Notes: generated by a model not told the origin, from the sequence alone. A stretch of DNA of 64,000 bases from Pseudoxanthomonas sp. 3HH-4 (GCF_006716465.1 NZ_VFPB01000005.1:1-64000), one strand, 5' to 3'. Counted from the first letter of the stretch, positions 35,523-45,994 are shown. Translations and numbers: made by a program.

Positions 35523-36041
35523 ATGAGCAACGCCCTTTCGATGTACCAGGCTTCGGTCCCCGTTCTTCTCCGTGCGCTCGGGAACCTGCGCCACGTGCTG
35601 GCGAAAGGCGAAGCGCATGCGCGGGACAAGGGCTATGAGCCCACGATCCTGCTGCAGTCGCGGCTGGCGCCGGACATGTTCCCGCTGGTGCGCCAGGTGC
35701 AGTTCGCGACGGATACGGCGAAGTTCGCCGTCGCCCGCCTCGCTGGCGTGGAGTCGCCACGCTTCGACGATGTCGAAACCACGTTCGAAGAACTCTACGC
35801 ACGCCTGGATGCGGTCTGCGCCTATCTGCGGACTTTCGACGAGGCTGCGCTGGAAGGCAGCCAGGACCGCAGCATCACGCTGGCCACGCGCACGCGCGGC
35901 GAGCTGAAGTTCGACGGCCGCGGCTACCTGCTGGGCTTCGTCCTGCCCAACCTGTTCTTCCACGTCACCACCGCCTACGCGATCCTGCGCCACAACGGCG
36001 TACCGCTGGGCAAGCTGGATTTCCTGGGTCCCGACGCCTGA
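35523..36041 (+). CDS. DUF1993 family protein
   Basis: The 172-residue protein reads as a DinB-like four-helix bundle with the DUF1993 opening ALSMYQASVPVLLRALGNL and LLQSRLAPDMFPLVRQVQFA, and ends with LPNLFFHVTTAYAILRHNGV. A His in the last helix may bind metal. Function in the family is unknown; it is a cytoplasmic protein of the DinB superfamily. Confidence 0.85.
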   Translation: MSNALSMYQASVPVLLRALGNLRHVLAKGEAHARDKGYEPTILLQSRLAPDMFPLVRQVQFATDTAKFAVARLAGVESPRFDDVETTFEELYARLDAVCAYLRTFDEAALEGSQDRSITLATRTRGELKFDGRGYLLGFVLPNLFFHVTTAYAILRHNGVPLGKLDFLGPDA

Positions 36042-36277
36042 CGTGCCGGCCGGCGCGGCGTGTCCGCTCCCGTTGCCGCCCGGCGTTGGACAGGAAGAAC
36101 CGCGCGCTCCCTGCCGTGCGGTGGCTTCCCTGAGGAGCCAGTTGCCCTGCGGCGACGGAGTGCTGCCCGTTTCACGGCATGCGACCCGCTGCTCCGATAC
36201 TGTCGGTCGGGCATCCACGCCATGCGAGGCCACCTCGCCTGCGCGGACGCCGGGACCACATCAGGGAGGAAGAAACG

Positions 36278-38017
36278 ATGGCAACGGCACTACGTATCCT
36301 GTGCGTGCATGGCGTGGGCCAGCATCCGCCAGGCGGTGCATGGCAGCAGCAATGGGAGGCGGCGATCCACGACGCCTGCCGCCAGGTCGATGCCGAGCGC
36401 GCGCTCGACATCCAGTACTGCCACTACGACGACATCTTCGCCCAGCACAAGGTCAGCCTGGGGGACACGCTCGAAGCGCTGGCGCGGCTGCTGGCGAACG
36501 GCATCACCGCGCCGTTCAGGCGTGCGCGCGGCGACGATTCGAAGCTGCGCCACACCGCCGGCATGGTGGTGAAGTGGGTCGAGAGCGCGACGTTCCGCAA
36601 GCAGACCCGGACGCGGCTGGTACAGCGCATCGAGGCGATGAAGCCGCACGTGGTGCTCGGCCACAGCCTCGGGTCGCTGGTCTGCTACGACACCTTCACC
36701 CATGAAGAAACGCGCGCCACCGCGAGTGGCCGCTACTTCGCATCGCTCGGCTCGCAGATCGGCAATCCCTTCGTGCGTGGCGAATACCAGGCCGGCCGTC
36801 TGAGCGCGATCGAGAAGGCGCGTTTCTGGTACCACCTCTACAACCGTTTCGATTCGGTGTTCACGGCGCGCGTTTCCATTGCCGCCGACAACTTCCGCCA
36901 GGTCGACACGCATTTCGACATTCCCGGCAACGCCGACCATGCGGCCGAGGAATACCTGCGCCATCCGCAGGCCATCAGCACGTTCTGGTTCGATGTGCTC
37001 AACGATGAAACCACGCGCATCACCCGCGCCCTGCGCGAACAGACGCCGGTCGCCTGCCGCGTGGCGACACCGCGCAAGCGTGCGCTGCTGATCGGCATCA
37101 ACGACTATCCCGACCCGGACCAGCGCCTGGGCGGTTGCGTCAACGATGTCTTCCTGATGAGCGCGATGCTGCAGGAACAGGGCTTCGATGCCGGCGACAT
37201 CCGCGTGGTGCTGAACGAGCGCGCCACCGCCGACGGCATCCGCGAGCGCGTGGACTGGCTGCTCGAAGGCGTGCGCAGTGGCGACCAGCGCATCCTGTAC
37301 TACAGCGGGCACGGCGCCCAGCTGCCCAGCTACGGCCTGGGGGACCGTGTCGACCGCATGGACGAAACGCTGGTGCCCTACGACTTCGACTGGACGGAAG
37401 ACACCGCGCTCACCGACGACTGGCTGTTCGAGCGCTACGTGCAGCTGCCGTACGACGTGGACTTCAGCATCCTGCTGGACTGCTGCCATTCCGGCGGCAT
37501 GGCCAAGGGTGGTCCGGCGCGCATGCGCGGACTCAACCCGCCGGACGACATCCGCCATCGTGCGATGAAATGGAACGCCGCCAGGGAGATGTGGGTACCG
37601 CGCGAACTGGAACTCAACGAGCGCAAGCAGCTGGCCGTCGACCAGGACACCATGCCGCTGGGCGACATGAGCGGCCGCCTGGGCTACGCATTGCCGGTAC
37701 GCACGCTGCCGCTGGGCCAAGCGCGCCAGATGCGCAAGAAGCTCGGCCACAAGGGGCCGTACATGCCGCTGCTGGTGTACGCGTGCCAGGAAGGCGAGTT
37801 CGCCTACGAATACGAGCACGGCGCTGTCCAGCATGGCGCGTTCACCTATGCGCTGGTGAAGAACTGGCGCCGCATGCTGGCCGGGGGCCACGGAGACCGG
37901 CGACGGCTGAAGGTCAGCGACCTGGTGAAACACACCTCGCAGGAACTGCGCGAACTGGACTACGACCAGACCGCCGCCCTGGCAGGGCCCGAGATCCGCC
38001 TGTCGCGCTGGATGTAG
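36278..38017 (+). CDS. fusion of alpha/beta hydrolase-like domain and metacaspase (peptidase C14)
   Basis: The 579-residue cytoplasmic protein has two domains. Residues 1-255 begin CVHGVGQHPPG (His11-Gly12 oxyanion loop) and carry the nucleophile elbow VVLGHSLGSLVCYD with Ser130, as in lipases and SERAC1-like esterases. Residues about 265-579 are a metacaspase: RALLIGINDYPDPDQRLGGC, then YYSGHGAQ with His345, and LLDCCHSGG with Cys403, the C14 dyad. Lys- and Arg-directed specificity is likely from the family. AGGGAGGAAG before the ATG is a strong ribosome site. No signal peptide, repeats or membrane helix. It stands alone, so it may be a single-gene effector or defence protein. Confidence 0.88.
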   Translation: MATALRILCVHGVGQHPPGGAWQQQWEAAIHDACRQVDAERALDIQYCHYDDIFAQHKVSLGDTLEALARLLANGITAPFRRARGDDSKLRHTAGMVVKWVESATFRKQTRTRLVQRIEAMKPHVVLGHSLGSLVCYDTFTHEETRATASGRYFASLGSQIGNPFVRGEYQAGRLSAIEKARFWYHLYNRFDSVFTARVSIAADNFRQVDTHFDIPGNADHAAEEYLRHPQAISTFWFDVLNDETTRITRALREQTPVACRVATPRKRALLIGINDYPDPDQRLGGCVNDVFLMSAMLQEQGFDAGDIRVVLNERATADGIRERVDWLLEGVRSGDQRILYYSGHGAQLPSYGLGDRVDRMDETLVPYDFDWTEDTALTDDWLFERYVQLPYDVDFSILLDCCHSGGMAKGGPARMRGLNPPDDIRHRAMKWNAAREMWVPRELELNERKQLAVDQDTMPLGDMSGRLGYALPVRTLPLGQARQMRKKLGHKGPYMPLLVYACQEGEFAYEYEHGAVQHGAFTYALVKNWRRMLAGGHGDRRRLKVSDLVKHTSQELRELDYDQTAALAGPEIRLSRWM

Positions 38018-38026
38018 TGGGGCTTG

Positions 38027-39292
38027 TTACCCGGCAGCGCACTCGCGCGCGCGCGCCAGCAGCAGGGCCTGCTCGCGCGCGTTGCGGGTCATCGCCGCCG
38101 CACGCTCGAACTCCGCACGTGCTTCGTCGCGGCGGTCCAGCTTGAACAGCAGATCCCCGCGCACGCTGGGCAGCAGGTGGTACTGCTTCATCGCCGGCTC
38201 GTCGCGCAGCCGGTCCACCAGCGGCAACGCACTGGCCGGGCCGGCGGCCATCGACACGGCGACCGCGCGGTTCAGTTCGACCACCGGTGACGGATTCACC
38301 TGCGCCAGCGCCGCGTACAGCGTCGCGATCCGCGCCCAGTCCGTCGCGTCCGCCGTGCCGGCGCGGGCATGGCAGGCGGCGATGGCGGCCTGCAGGGCAT
38401 AGGGGCCGAATGCACCGCCCAACTGCTCGGCACGCTCCAGCGCGGCCAGGCCGCGCCGGATGAGCAGGTGGTCCCAACGGCCGCGATCCTGGTCCAGCAG
38501 CAGCACCGGCTCGCCGTCCTTGCCGGTGCGCGCGTGCAAGCGCGAGGCCTGGATCTCCATCAGCGCGACCAACCCATGCACTTCCGGTTCGCGTGGTGCC
38601 AGGGCGGCCAGCATGCGGCCCAGCCGCAGCGCTTCCTCGCACAGCGCGGGGCGCATCCAGCCGTCGCCACTGGTAGCCGAATATCCTTCGTTGAAGACCA
38701 GGTACACCACGCCGAGCACCGACGAAAGGCGCTCCTGCAGTTCGTCCCCGCGAGGCACCTCGAACGCCACGTCGGCGTCGGCCAGCGTGCGCTTGGCGCG
38801 CACGATGCGCTGGGCGACGGTAGGTTCCGAGGTCAGGAACGCACGCGCGATCTCGTCCGTCGTCAGCCCGCACAGCAGGCGCAGCGTCAGCGCCACGCGG
38901 GCCTCCATCGACAGCACCGGATGACACGACACGAAGACCAGCCGCAGCAGGTCGTCGTCGATGTCGTGGTCCAGCGCGTCCTCGTCACGCGCGCGCCGTT
39001 CTTCCTGCACGTCCTCCAGCTCGCGCGCCAGTTCCTCGTGCTTGCGGTCCAGCAATTGGAGCCGCCGCAACCGGTCGATCGCACGGCGCTTGGCGGTAGT
39101 CATCAGCCAGGCCCCCGGGTTGTCCGGCACGCCGTCACGAGGCCAGGTTTCCAGGGCGGACACCAGCGCGTCCTGCGCCAGCTCTTCGGCCAGGTCCAGG
39201 TCGCGCAGCATGCGGGCGAGACCGGCGATCACGCGCGCGGATTCGATGCGCCAGACGGCATCTATCGCGCGATGGGTAGGGGAGGTCGACAT
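38027..39292 (-). CDS. ECF-type sigma factor with C-terminal TPR-like domain (ECF42-like)
   Basis: The product opens with sigma region 2 (AVWRIESARVIAGLARMLRD) followed by LAEELAQDALVSALETWP and GAWLMTTAKRRAIDRLRR, then region 4 (LTTDEIARAFLTSEPTVAQRIVRAKR). The remaining 230 residues are Ala/Leu-rich helical repeats as in the ECF42 group. That group normally sits next to YCII/DGPF-type genes; here the neighbours are a VOC protein and a YjbR-like protein instead. ATG at 39292 is used; a GTG or ATG just upstream is possible. Confidence 0.9.
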   Translation of the reverse strand: MSTSPTHRAIDAVWRIESARVIAGLARMLRDLDLAEELAQDALVSALETWPRDGVPDNPGAWLMTTAKRRAIDRLRRLQLLDRKHEELARELEDVQEERRARDEDALDHDIDDDLLRLVFVSCHPVLSMEARVALTLRLLCGLTTDEIARAFLTSEPTVAQRIVRAKRTLADADVAFEVPRGDELQERLSSVLGVVYLVFNEGYSATSGDGWMRPALCEEALRLGRMLAALAPREPEVHGLVALMEIQASRLHARTGKDGEPVLLLDQDRGRWDHLLIRRGLAALERAEQLGGAFGPYALQAAIAACHARAGTADATDWARIATLYAALAQVNPSPVVELNRAVAVSMAAGPASALPLVDRLRDEPAMKQYHLLPSVRGDLLFKLDRRDEARAEFERAAAMTRNAREQALLLARARECAAG

Positions 39293-39383
39293 GCCGCGCA
39301 TCACACCACGGCGCCACGACCGGTGAAAGTCGCAGCGCAGCGAACAGGGGCATCAGCGTGTGCATGACGTCCCCGCACGGGCA

Positions 39384-39797
39384 TCAGGCATCCTTCTCGC
39401 AGTTGATCATCCACGGCACGCCGAACTTGTCGACCAGCATGCCGAAGCGTACCGCCCAGAAGGTCTGCGCCAGCGGCATGGTCACCTGGCCGGCATCGGA
39501 GAGCGCGGCGAAGATGCGTTCCGCATCGGCGATGCTGTCCACCGACAGCGACACCGAACAGCCCTTCACGCCTTCGTACGGATAGGCCGGATGGTTGTCC
39601 GACCCCATCAGCACGGTCTGGCCGAACATCACATGCGTATGCATGATCTTCTGCTTGTACTCGGCCGGCATGTCCTCGCAGCCTTCGGTGCCCTCGAAGC
39701 GCATCATCGGCCCCAGCGTGCCGCCCGTAGCCTGGGCGTAGAAAGTGAAGGCGGCTTCGCAGTCGCCATTGAGGATCAGGTAGGGATTGACGTTCAT
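39384..39797 (-). CDS. VOC superfamily protein (PhnB/glyoxalase-like)
   Basis: The 137-residue protein begins NVNPYLILNGDCEAAFTFY, the PhnB-like opening, and ends WMINCEKDA, with HTHVMFGQTVLMGSD and YEGVKGCSVSLSVDSIADAE between. It is a two-beta-alpha-beta-unit metalloprotein-type fold; the substrate is unknown. It lies just upstream of the ECF42-like sigma gene on the same strand and is probably cotranscribed with it. Confidence 0.9.
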   Translation of the reverse strand: MNVNPYLILNGDCEAAFTFYAQATGGTLGPMMRFEGTEGCEDMPAEYKQKIMHTHVMFGQTVLMGSDNHPAYPYEGVKGCSVSLSVDSIADAERIFAALSDAGQVTMPLAQTFWAVRFGMLVDKFGVPWMINCEKDA

Positions 39798-39916
39798 GGT
39801 GCGCTCCTTGGGGTGATGGGTACGGGCTTGGCCAGCCCTGCTTCTTTTCTCCGACGAACCGGCGTGCCTGGAATCGACACGCCGGGCCGGACTTCTTCAT
39901 TCGGGGTGCGCGCCAC

Positions 39917-40303
39917 TCAGCGGACCTTTCCGTCCGGCGCCGATGCCTCTTCCTGGATCTCGACACGCTGCCGCCGGCTCAACCTGTCCCAGGCGTACCG
40001 GTATGACCACGCCACCAAGTCCTTCAAGTAGTCGGCCGGCACGGTGGAAACGTCCACCACCGTGACCCAGCGGTGGTGCCCCAGCCAGCGCGCAGGCTTG
40101 ATGCCGGGCTGGTCGGTCAGTTCAAGGAAGCGCTCCGGCGTGACCTTGAAACTGAAACGCCAACGCTCCGGTTTACTGGTCTTGAAGTAGGCGAAGCGCT
40201 TGCCGCCCACCGCATACACCAGGATGTTGGCCGGTGCGTCGTACCGTTGTTCGACGGCGCCGGGCAGGGACCTGCAATGGCGTTTGAGGGCGGCGACATC
40301 CAT
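39917..40303 (-). CDS. MmcQ/YjbR-family protein
   Basis: The 128-residue product follows the DUF419 (MmcQ/YjbR) pattern: LKRHCRSLPGAVEQRYD, VYAVGGKRFAYF, and a C-terminal LVAWSYRYAWDRLSRRQR helix. The family is a CyaY-like fold suspected of DNA binding; function is not known. The ATG at 40303 fits the family start. Confidence 0.85.
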   Translation of the reverse strand: MDVAALKRHCRSLPGAVEQRYDAPANILVYAVGGKRFAYFKTSKPERWRFSFKVTPERFLELTDQPGIKPARWLGHHRWVTVVDVSTVPADYLKDLVAWSYRYAWDRLSRRQRVEIQEEASAPDGKVR

Positions 40304-40448
40304 GCGGCATGCTAACGCCGCCGCCGCTGGCGGTGCGCCGGTGGCGACGCAGTCGAGGGCATTGGCTGTCCGCGAGAGGACTCTGTTCACGCCCGCCTTC
40401 GTGCAAGGGATTACCTTGCCTGCCTTGCCATGCACAGGATCGCACGCC

Positions 40449-40844
40449 ATGTCGTCCCACTCCCTGTTCACGCGCGTGGCCAAGATGGCCTCCACGTTCA
40501 CCGGCAGGCCCACGTGTTTCGCGCTGGCGCTGGCGGTGCTGCTGGCGTGGGCGATCAGCGGGCCGATGTTCGGCTTCAGCGATACCTGGCAGCTCGTCAT
40601 CAATACCGGCACCACCATCATCACCTTCCTGATGGTGTTCCTGATCCAGAACACCCAGAACCGCGACACCGAAGCCATGCAGATCAAACTGGACGAGCTG
40701 ATCCGTGTCTCGCGCAACGCCAACAACGCATTGCTCGACCTGGAGGAAATGGAAGAGAAGGAACTCGATGCCCTGCGCGAGCGCTACGAGCTGATGGCGC
40801 GTGAAGCGCGCGAGGTGCAGCAAGCGAAGGCCAGGCAAAAGTAG
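40449..40844 (+). CDS. low-affinity iron permease family protein (PF04120)
   Basis: The 131-residue protein has two membrane helices (CFALALAVLLAWAISGPMFG and QLVINTGTTIITFLMVFLIQ) followed by NTQNRDTEAMQIKLDELIRV and a coiled-coil tail, the fingerprint of PF04120. Despite the name, the bacterial members' transport role is unproven. Start at 40449 gives the family length. Confidence 0.9.
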   Translation: MSSHSLFTRVAKMASTFTGRPTCFALALAVLLAWAISGPMFGFSDTWQLVINTGTTIITFLMVFLIQNTQNRDTEAMQIKLDELIRVSRNANNALLDLEEMEEKELDALRERYELMAREAREVQQAKARQK

Positions 40845-40871
40845 CTTGCGGAATCCCCGGCGTCGCACCCA

Positions 40872-41345
40872 TCACTCCGGCAACCGCTTCTCCATCCGGT
40901 AGTTGTGGATGGCCACGCCGCCGAGCGACAGATCGTTGCGGCCCAGCATCAGGAAGCCGCGGCGCTCGAACAACGGCCGCGACAGCTCGCTGGCTTCCAC
41001 GAAGATGCGCGGCACGTGCAAGTGCAGCGCATGCGCCTCCAGTGCGGCGTACAGCAGCGAACCCAAGCGCATGCCTTCGGCTTCCGGTGCGATGTAGAGG
41101 AAGTCGAGGTGCCCATCGTCTTCCATGTCGCCGAAGCCCAGCACCGATCCGTCGGCATCCTGCGCGACCAGCACGTGGCGCCCGTCGATGCATCGGGCTT
41201 CCGTCCCCTCGAGAGTCGCCGTCGCCGCCCACGCGGACACCTGCACCGCGGTGTAGGCGCGCGGGCCGTAGTGCACGACGGATCTGGCGTACAGATCGGC
41301 CAGCGTGGAAGCGTCGTCGGGACGGTAGAGACGGAGCGTCGGCAT
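40872..41345 (-). CDS. GNAT-family N-acetyltransferase
   Basis: The product has the GNAT core: TLRLYRPDDASTLADLYARS, a FLYIAPEAEGMRLGSLLYAA motif A in which the canonical R/QxxGxG/A is present as EGMRLGSLL, and the C-terminal PRIFVEASELSRPLFERRGF. It transfers acetyl from acetyl-CoA to an unknown amine. An upstream GTG could add six residues. Confidence 0.87.
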   Translation of the reverse strand: MPTLRLYRPDDASTLADLYARSVVHYGPRAYTAVQVSAWAATATLEGTEARCIDGRHVLVAQDADGSVLGFGDMEDDGHLDFLYIAPEAEGMRLGSLLYAALEAHALHLHVPRIFVEASELSRPLFERRGFLMLGRNDLSLGGVAIHNYRMEKRLPE

Positions 41346-41396
41346 GGACGAGAACGAGGACACCCGAGCGGCGTCGTCAGTATGCCGCGCCTCGGC

Positions 41397-42260
<864 letters not shown>

Positions 42261-42545
42261 GACGCACTCCTGGAAGGAACGTCCCGACCCTAAGTGCGCG
42301 GACGTTACGCCTCCGTCGGCAGGCGATGAAGATCGTCGTGATCGCCGTCGTCAGGGCTGCACGCGACGTCCACGTCGCGTTCGCCGTGCGCGGCCGGAAA
42401 CAGAACTCGCCTCGCCGATGACCTGGCGTGTCAGTGGAGAAGACTGGCGCTTCTCTCATCCGGGCTGGCGCACGAGTCGAAAAGCCTCGTTCCACTCACC
42501 CATGGGCAGGTGCGTCAGGCAAAAACGTCTCGCGGGCAGCCGCGG

Positions 42546-43442
42546 TCACCTCGCCGGGCTCTGCAGCAGGTCCTCAAGCGCCGTTTCCAGCGTGGGGAAG
42601 CGGAACGTGAAGCCTTCTGCCAGGGCGTGAGCGGGCAGCACGCGCTGGCCGGTGAGCAGAAGCTGGGCCATTTCACCGAAGCCGAGGGTCAACGCGAAGG
42701 CTGGCGTGGGCAATACGGCGGGGCGATGCAGGGCCTTGCCCAGCGCGCGTGCGAAGTCGCGGTTGGTCACCGGCGTGGGTGCGGTGCCGTTGTAGGCGCC
42801 GCCGGCCTGGTCGCGCTCCAGCAGCCACTGGAACAGGCTGACCAGATCGTCGCGATGGATCCAGCTCATCCATTGCCGGCCATCGCCCATCGGTCCGCCT
42901 ACCCCCATGCGGAACGGGGGCAGCATCTTCGCCAATGCGCCGCCCTCGGTACCGAGCACGATGCCGGTCCGCACGCGGCAGGTGCGGACATCCAGGCTTT
43001 CGGCCTGCATCGCTTCGGTTTCCCAGTCCAGGCACAGGCGTGCGGCGAAGTCGTCGCCCGGGGCGGCGGATTCGTCCAGCGCCACGTCGTCGCGCGGGCC
43101 GTAGTAGCCGATCGCCGAGCCGGATACCAGCACGCGCGGGCGCGCGGCCTGGCGCGCCATCCACGCGATCAGCGCCTGCGTGGTGCCGATGCGCGAAGTC
43201 CGGAACGCCACCTTGCGCTCCGCGTTCCATCGCCCGGCCATGAGCGGCTCCCCGGCCAGGTTCACGACCGCCTCCACCCCGCTGGCCTCCTCCAGCGTGG
43301 CGAGCGCGTGCACGCCCGGCAGCTGTGCGCGGGCGCGCGCAGGGTCGCGTGTCAGCACGCTGACGGTGTGGCCGCCCTGCAGCAGGCGGGCGCAGAGGGC
43401 CTGGCCGATGAAGCCGGTGCCGCCGGTGATCAGGACGCGCAT
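42546..43442 (-). CDS. TIGR01777-family epimerase (YfcH-like)
   Basis: The 298-residue product starts VLITGGTGFIGQALC and has NLAGEPL...W, SGSAIGYYG (characteristic of the TIGR01777 group), and WMSWIHRDDLV. It is a NAD(P)-binding protein of the extended-SDR class whose substrate is unknown. The divergent gene at 43560 encodes an alpha/beta hydrolase. Confidence 0.93.
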   Translation of the reverse strand: MRVLITGGTGFIGQALCARLLQGGHTVSVLTRDPARARAQLPGVHALATLEEASGVEAVVNLAGEPLMAGRWNAERKVAFRTSRIGTTQALIAWMARQAARPRVLVSGSAIGYYGPRDDVALDESAAPGDDFAARLCLDWETEAMQAESLDVRTCRVRTGIVLGTEGGALAKMLPPFRMGVGGPMGDGRQWMSWIHRDDLVSLFQWLLERDQAGGAYNGTAPTPVTNRDFARALGKALHRPAVLPTPAFALTLGFGEMAQLLLTGQRVLPAHALAEGFTFRFPTLETALEDLLQSPAR

Positions 43443-43559
43443 GAAGCGGGACTCGTGAGGGACACCACCAGCTTACGCAGATGTGCGTGTTGCGGATGTG
43501 GAACGGACCGTCGGCGGTGATCGACGATGGTCCGGCATGCGGGTGATTACACTGTCGGC

Positions 43560-44258
43560 ATGGCTTCGCTACCTCTGCTCCTGCTCCCCGGTCTGCTGTG
43601 CGATGAGCGCTTGTGGCATGCGCCCGCTGAGGCCCTGGCCAACGTCGCGGCGGTGCATCACGCCGACCTGACCCGGGACGACAGCGTCGCCGGCATGGCG
43701 GCGCGCGTGCTGGCCACGGCGCCGCCGGTGTTCGCATTGGCGGGATTGTCGATGGGCGGCTATGTCGCGTTCGAGATCCTGCGCCAGGCACCGCAACGCG
43801 TCGCGCGGCTGGCGTTGCTGGACACCAGTGCGCGGCTGGATCCGCCGAAGCGGCTCGCCGTGCGGCGGGCAGGGCTGGCGATGGCCGAGTCCGGGCGCTT
43901 TGCGGGGGTCACCCGCAAACTGCTGCCGCAGCTGGTGCACGAGAGCCGGGTGGACGACGCCGTGGGCGCGGAGGTGATGGCCATGGCGCAGCGTGTCGGC
44001 CGCGATGCGTTCCTGCGCCAGCAGCGCGCCATCATCGACCGTCCCGATTCGCTGCCGCTGCTGCCCACCCTCGCCGTGCCGACGCTGGTCGGCGTGGGCG
44101 AGGACGACCGCATGACCCTGCCGGAAGAAGCGCGGATCCTGCACGAGCGCATTCCGGGCGCGCGTCTGCATGTGTTCGCGCGCTGCGGGCACCTGCCTCC
44201 GATGGAAGTCCCGCAGGAAACATCGGCGGTCCTGCGCGACTGGCTGCTGGCCGCATGA
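43560..44258 (+). CDS. alpha/beta-fold hydrolase
   Basis: The 232-residue protein has LLLLPGLLCDERLW, the nucleophile elbow ALAGLSMGGYVAFE, and a late DDRMTLPEE...RCGHLPP with the Asp and His of the triad. It resembles the esterase/lactonase group of small alpha/beta hydrolases; substrate unknown. The ATG at 43560 starts close to the family norm. Confidence 0.88.
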   Translation: MASLPLLLLPGLLCDERLWHAPAEALANVAAVHHADLTRDDSVAGMAARVLATAPPVFALAGLSMGGYVAFEILRQAPQRVARLALLDTSARLDPPKRLAVRRAGLAMAESGRFAGVTRKLLPQLVHESRVDDAVGAEVMAMAQRVGRDAFLRQQRAIIDRPDSLPLLPTLAVPTLVGVGEDDRMTLPEEARILHERIPGARLHVFARCGHLPPMEVPQETSAVLRDWLLAA

Positions 44259-44349
44259 GTCGCCGCACGCACATGCACGCCATGGCCGTACGCGGGGCGG
44301 ACAATGCACGGGAACCTCTTCATTCTTGACTGACCACACGGGAGTACAC

Positions 44350-45255
44350 ATGGAACTGGCGATGATCGGGCTGGGGCGCATGGGCGCCAACATGGCCGAG
44401 CGGCTGGTACGCGGCGGCCACGCGGTGCGCGGCTACGATCCGGGCGAAGCTGCGCGCCAGCAGGCGGGGGCGCGCGGCATCGTCGCGCATGCCAGCCTGC
44501 AGAACGCGGTGTCGGCGCTGCCCACGCCGCGCGTGGTGTGGCTGATGGTGCCGGCCGGGCACGTGGTCGACGACACGCTGGACCCGTTGCGGCCGCTGCT
44601 GTCGGCGGGCGACACGGTGATCGATGGCGGCAATTCCAACTACAAGGACACCCAGCGCCGTGCCGCACAACTGGGCGATGCCGGCATCCACTATCTCGAC
44701 TGCGGCACGAGCGGTGGTGTGTGGGGTCTGGCGGAAGGCTACAGCCTGATGATCGGCGGCGACGCCGGCGCGGTGGAGCAGCTGCGCGCCGTGTTCGCCA
44801 CGCTGGCGCCTGCGCCGGACAGTGGCTGGGGCCGGGTGGGTCCCAGCGGTGCGGGCCACTTCGCCAAGATGGTCCACAACGGCATCGAGTACGGAATGAT
44901 GCAGGCGTACGCCGAGGGCTTCGCCATCCTGAAGAAAAAGCAGGAGATGGCGTTCGACCTGGGAGCCCTGGCCGACATCTGGCGCGACGGCAGCGTGGTG
45001 CGCTCGTGGCTGCTGGACCTGACCGCCGATGCGCTGAAGAAGAATCCGGAGATGCAGGGCATAGCGCCCTACGTGGCCGATTCGGGCGAAGGCCGCTGGA
45101 CCGTGGCCGAGGCCATCGACCTCAACGTCTCCGCGCCGGTGATCACGCTGTCCCTGCTGGAGCGCCTGCGCTCGCGCGATGATGATTCCTACGCCGACAA
45201 GCTGCTGGCGGCGATGCGCAACGAGTTCGGCGGGCATGCGGTGAAGCAGGGCTAG
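44350..45255 (+). CDS. gnd: 6-phosphogluconate dehydrogenase, decarboxylating (short, YqeC-type)
   Basis: The 301-residue enzyme has AMIGLGRMGANMAERL (NAD(P) loop), VIDGGNSNYKDTQRR, the catalytic-lysine segment GHFAKMVHNGIEYGMMQAYA and a short C-terminal domain. The approximately 300-residue form without the long tail is the NAD-dependent bacterial type. It oxidises 6-phosphogluconate to ribulose 5-phosphate and CO2. ATG 44350 has GGAG before it. Confidence 0.95.
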   Translation: MELAMIGLGRMGANMAERLVRGGHAVRGYDPGEAARQQAGARGIVAHASLQNAVSALPTPRVVWLMVPAGHVVDDTLDPLRPLLSAGDTVIDGGNSNYKDTQRRAAQLGDAGIHYLDCGTSGGVWGLAEGYSLMIGGDAGAVEQLRAVFATLAPAPDSGWGRVGPSGAGHFAKMVHNGIEYGMMQAYAEGFAILKKKQEMAFDLGALADIWRDGSVVRSWLLDLTADALKKNPEMQGIAPYVADSGEGRWTVAEAIDLNVSAPVITLSLLERLRSRDDDSYADKLLAAMRNEFGGHAVKQG

Positions 45256-45316
45256 GCTCACCTGGCCTTATCGAAGGCGGCGCTAGTCTGGCCGCATCGA
45301 CACGAGGGAAACGCCG

Positions 45317-45994
45317 ATGAAGATCCTGATGGTGCTGACGTCCCATGATCGCCTGGGCGATACCGGGCACAAGACCGGCTTCTGGCTGGAGGAATTCGCT
45401 GCGCCCTACTACGTGTTCAAGGATGCGGGCGCGGAGGTCGTGCTGGCGTCGCCGAAGGGCGGGCAGCCTCCGCTGGACCCGAAGAGCGATGCGCCCGATG
45501 CGCAGACCGCCGCCACCGTGCGCTTCAACGAGGATGCGGACGCACTGTCCGCGCTGGCCGGCACGCTGCGCCTGAAGGACGTGGTGGATGGCGAGTTCGA
45601 TGCCGTGTTCTATCCGGGCGGGCACGGTCCGCTGTGGGACCTGGCCGAGGATGCCGATTCCATACGGCTCATCGAGCAGGCGTTCTCCGCCGGCAGGCCG
45701 GTGGCGGCGGTGTGCCATGGGCCGGCGGTGTTCCGGCACACGCGCGGCGCGCTGGGCGAGCCGCTGGTGAAGGACAAGCGCGTGACCGGTTTCTCCAACG
45801 AGGAAGAAGCGGCGGTCGGGCTGGCCGAAGTGGTGCCGTTCTCGCTGGAAGACGTGCTGAAGAAGAACGGTGGGCGCTACGAGCGCGGCGCAGTGTGGCA
45901 GTCGTACGTGGTGACCGATGGCAGGCTGGTGACGGGGCAGAATCCCGCGTCGTCCGAAGCGGCGGCCGAGGACGTGTTGCGCCTGCTGCGCTGA
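45317..45994 (+). CDS. DJ-1/PfpI-family protein (Hsp31-like, type 1 glutamine amidotransferase-like)
   Basis: The 225-residue protein reads VLTSHDRLGDTGHKTGFWLE, AEVVLASPKGGQPPLDPKS, VFYPGGHGPLWDL and PVAAVCHGPAVF with nucleophile Cys133. This is the Hsp31-type (larger) branch of DJ-1/PfpI. These act as chaperone/glyoxalase III-like or stress proteins, possibly removing glyoxals. Usually cytoplasmic. Confidence 0.93.
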   Translation: MKILMVLTSHDRLGDTGHKTGFWLEEFAAPYYVFKDAGAEVVLASPKGGQPPLDPKSDAPDAQTAATVRFNEDADALSALAGTLRLKDVVDGEFDAVFYPGGHGPLWDLAEDADSIRLIEQAFSAGRPVAAVCHGPAVFRHTRGALGEPLVKDKRVTGFSNEEEAAVGLAEVVPFSLEDVLKKNGGRYERGAVWQSYVVTDGRLVTGQNPASSEAAAEDVLRLLR

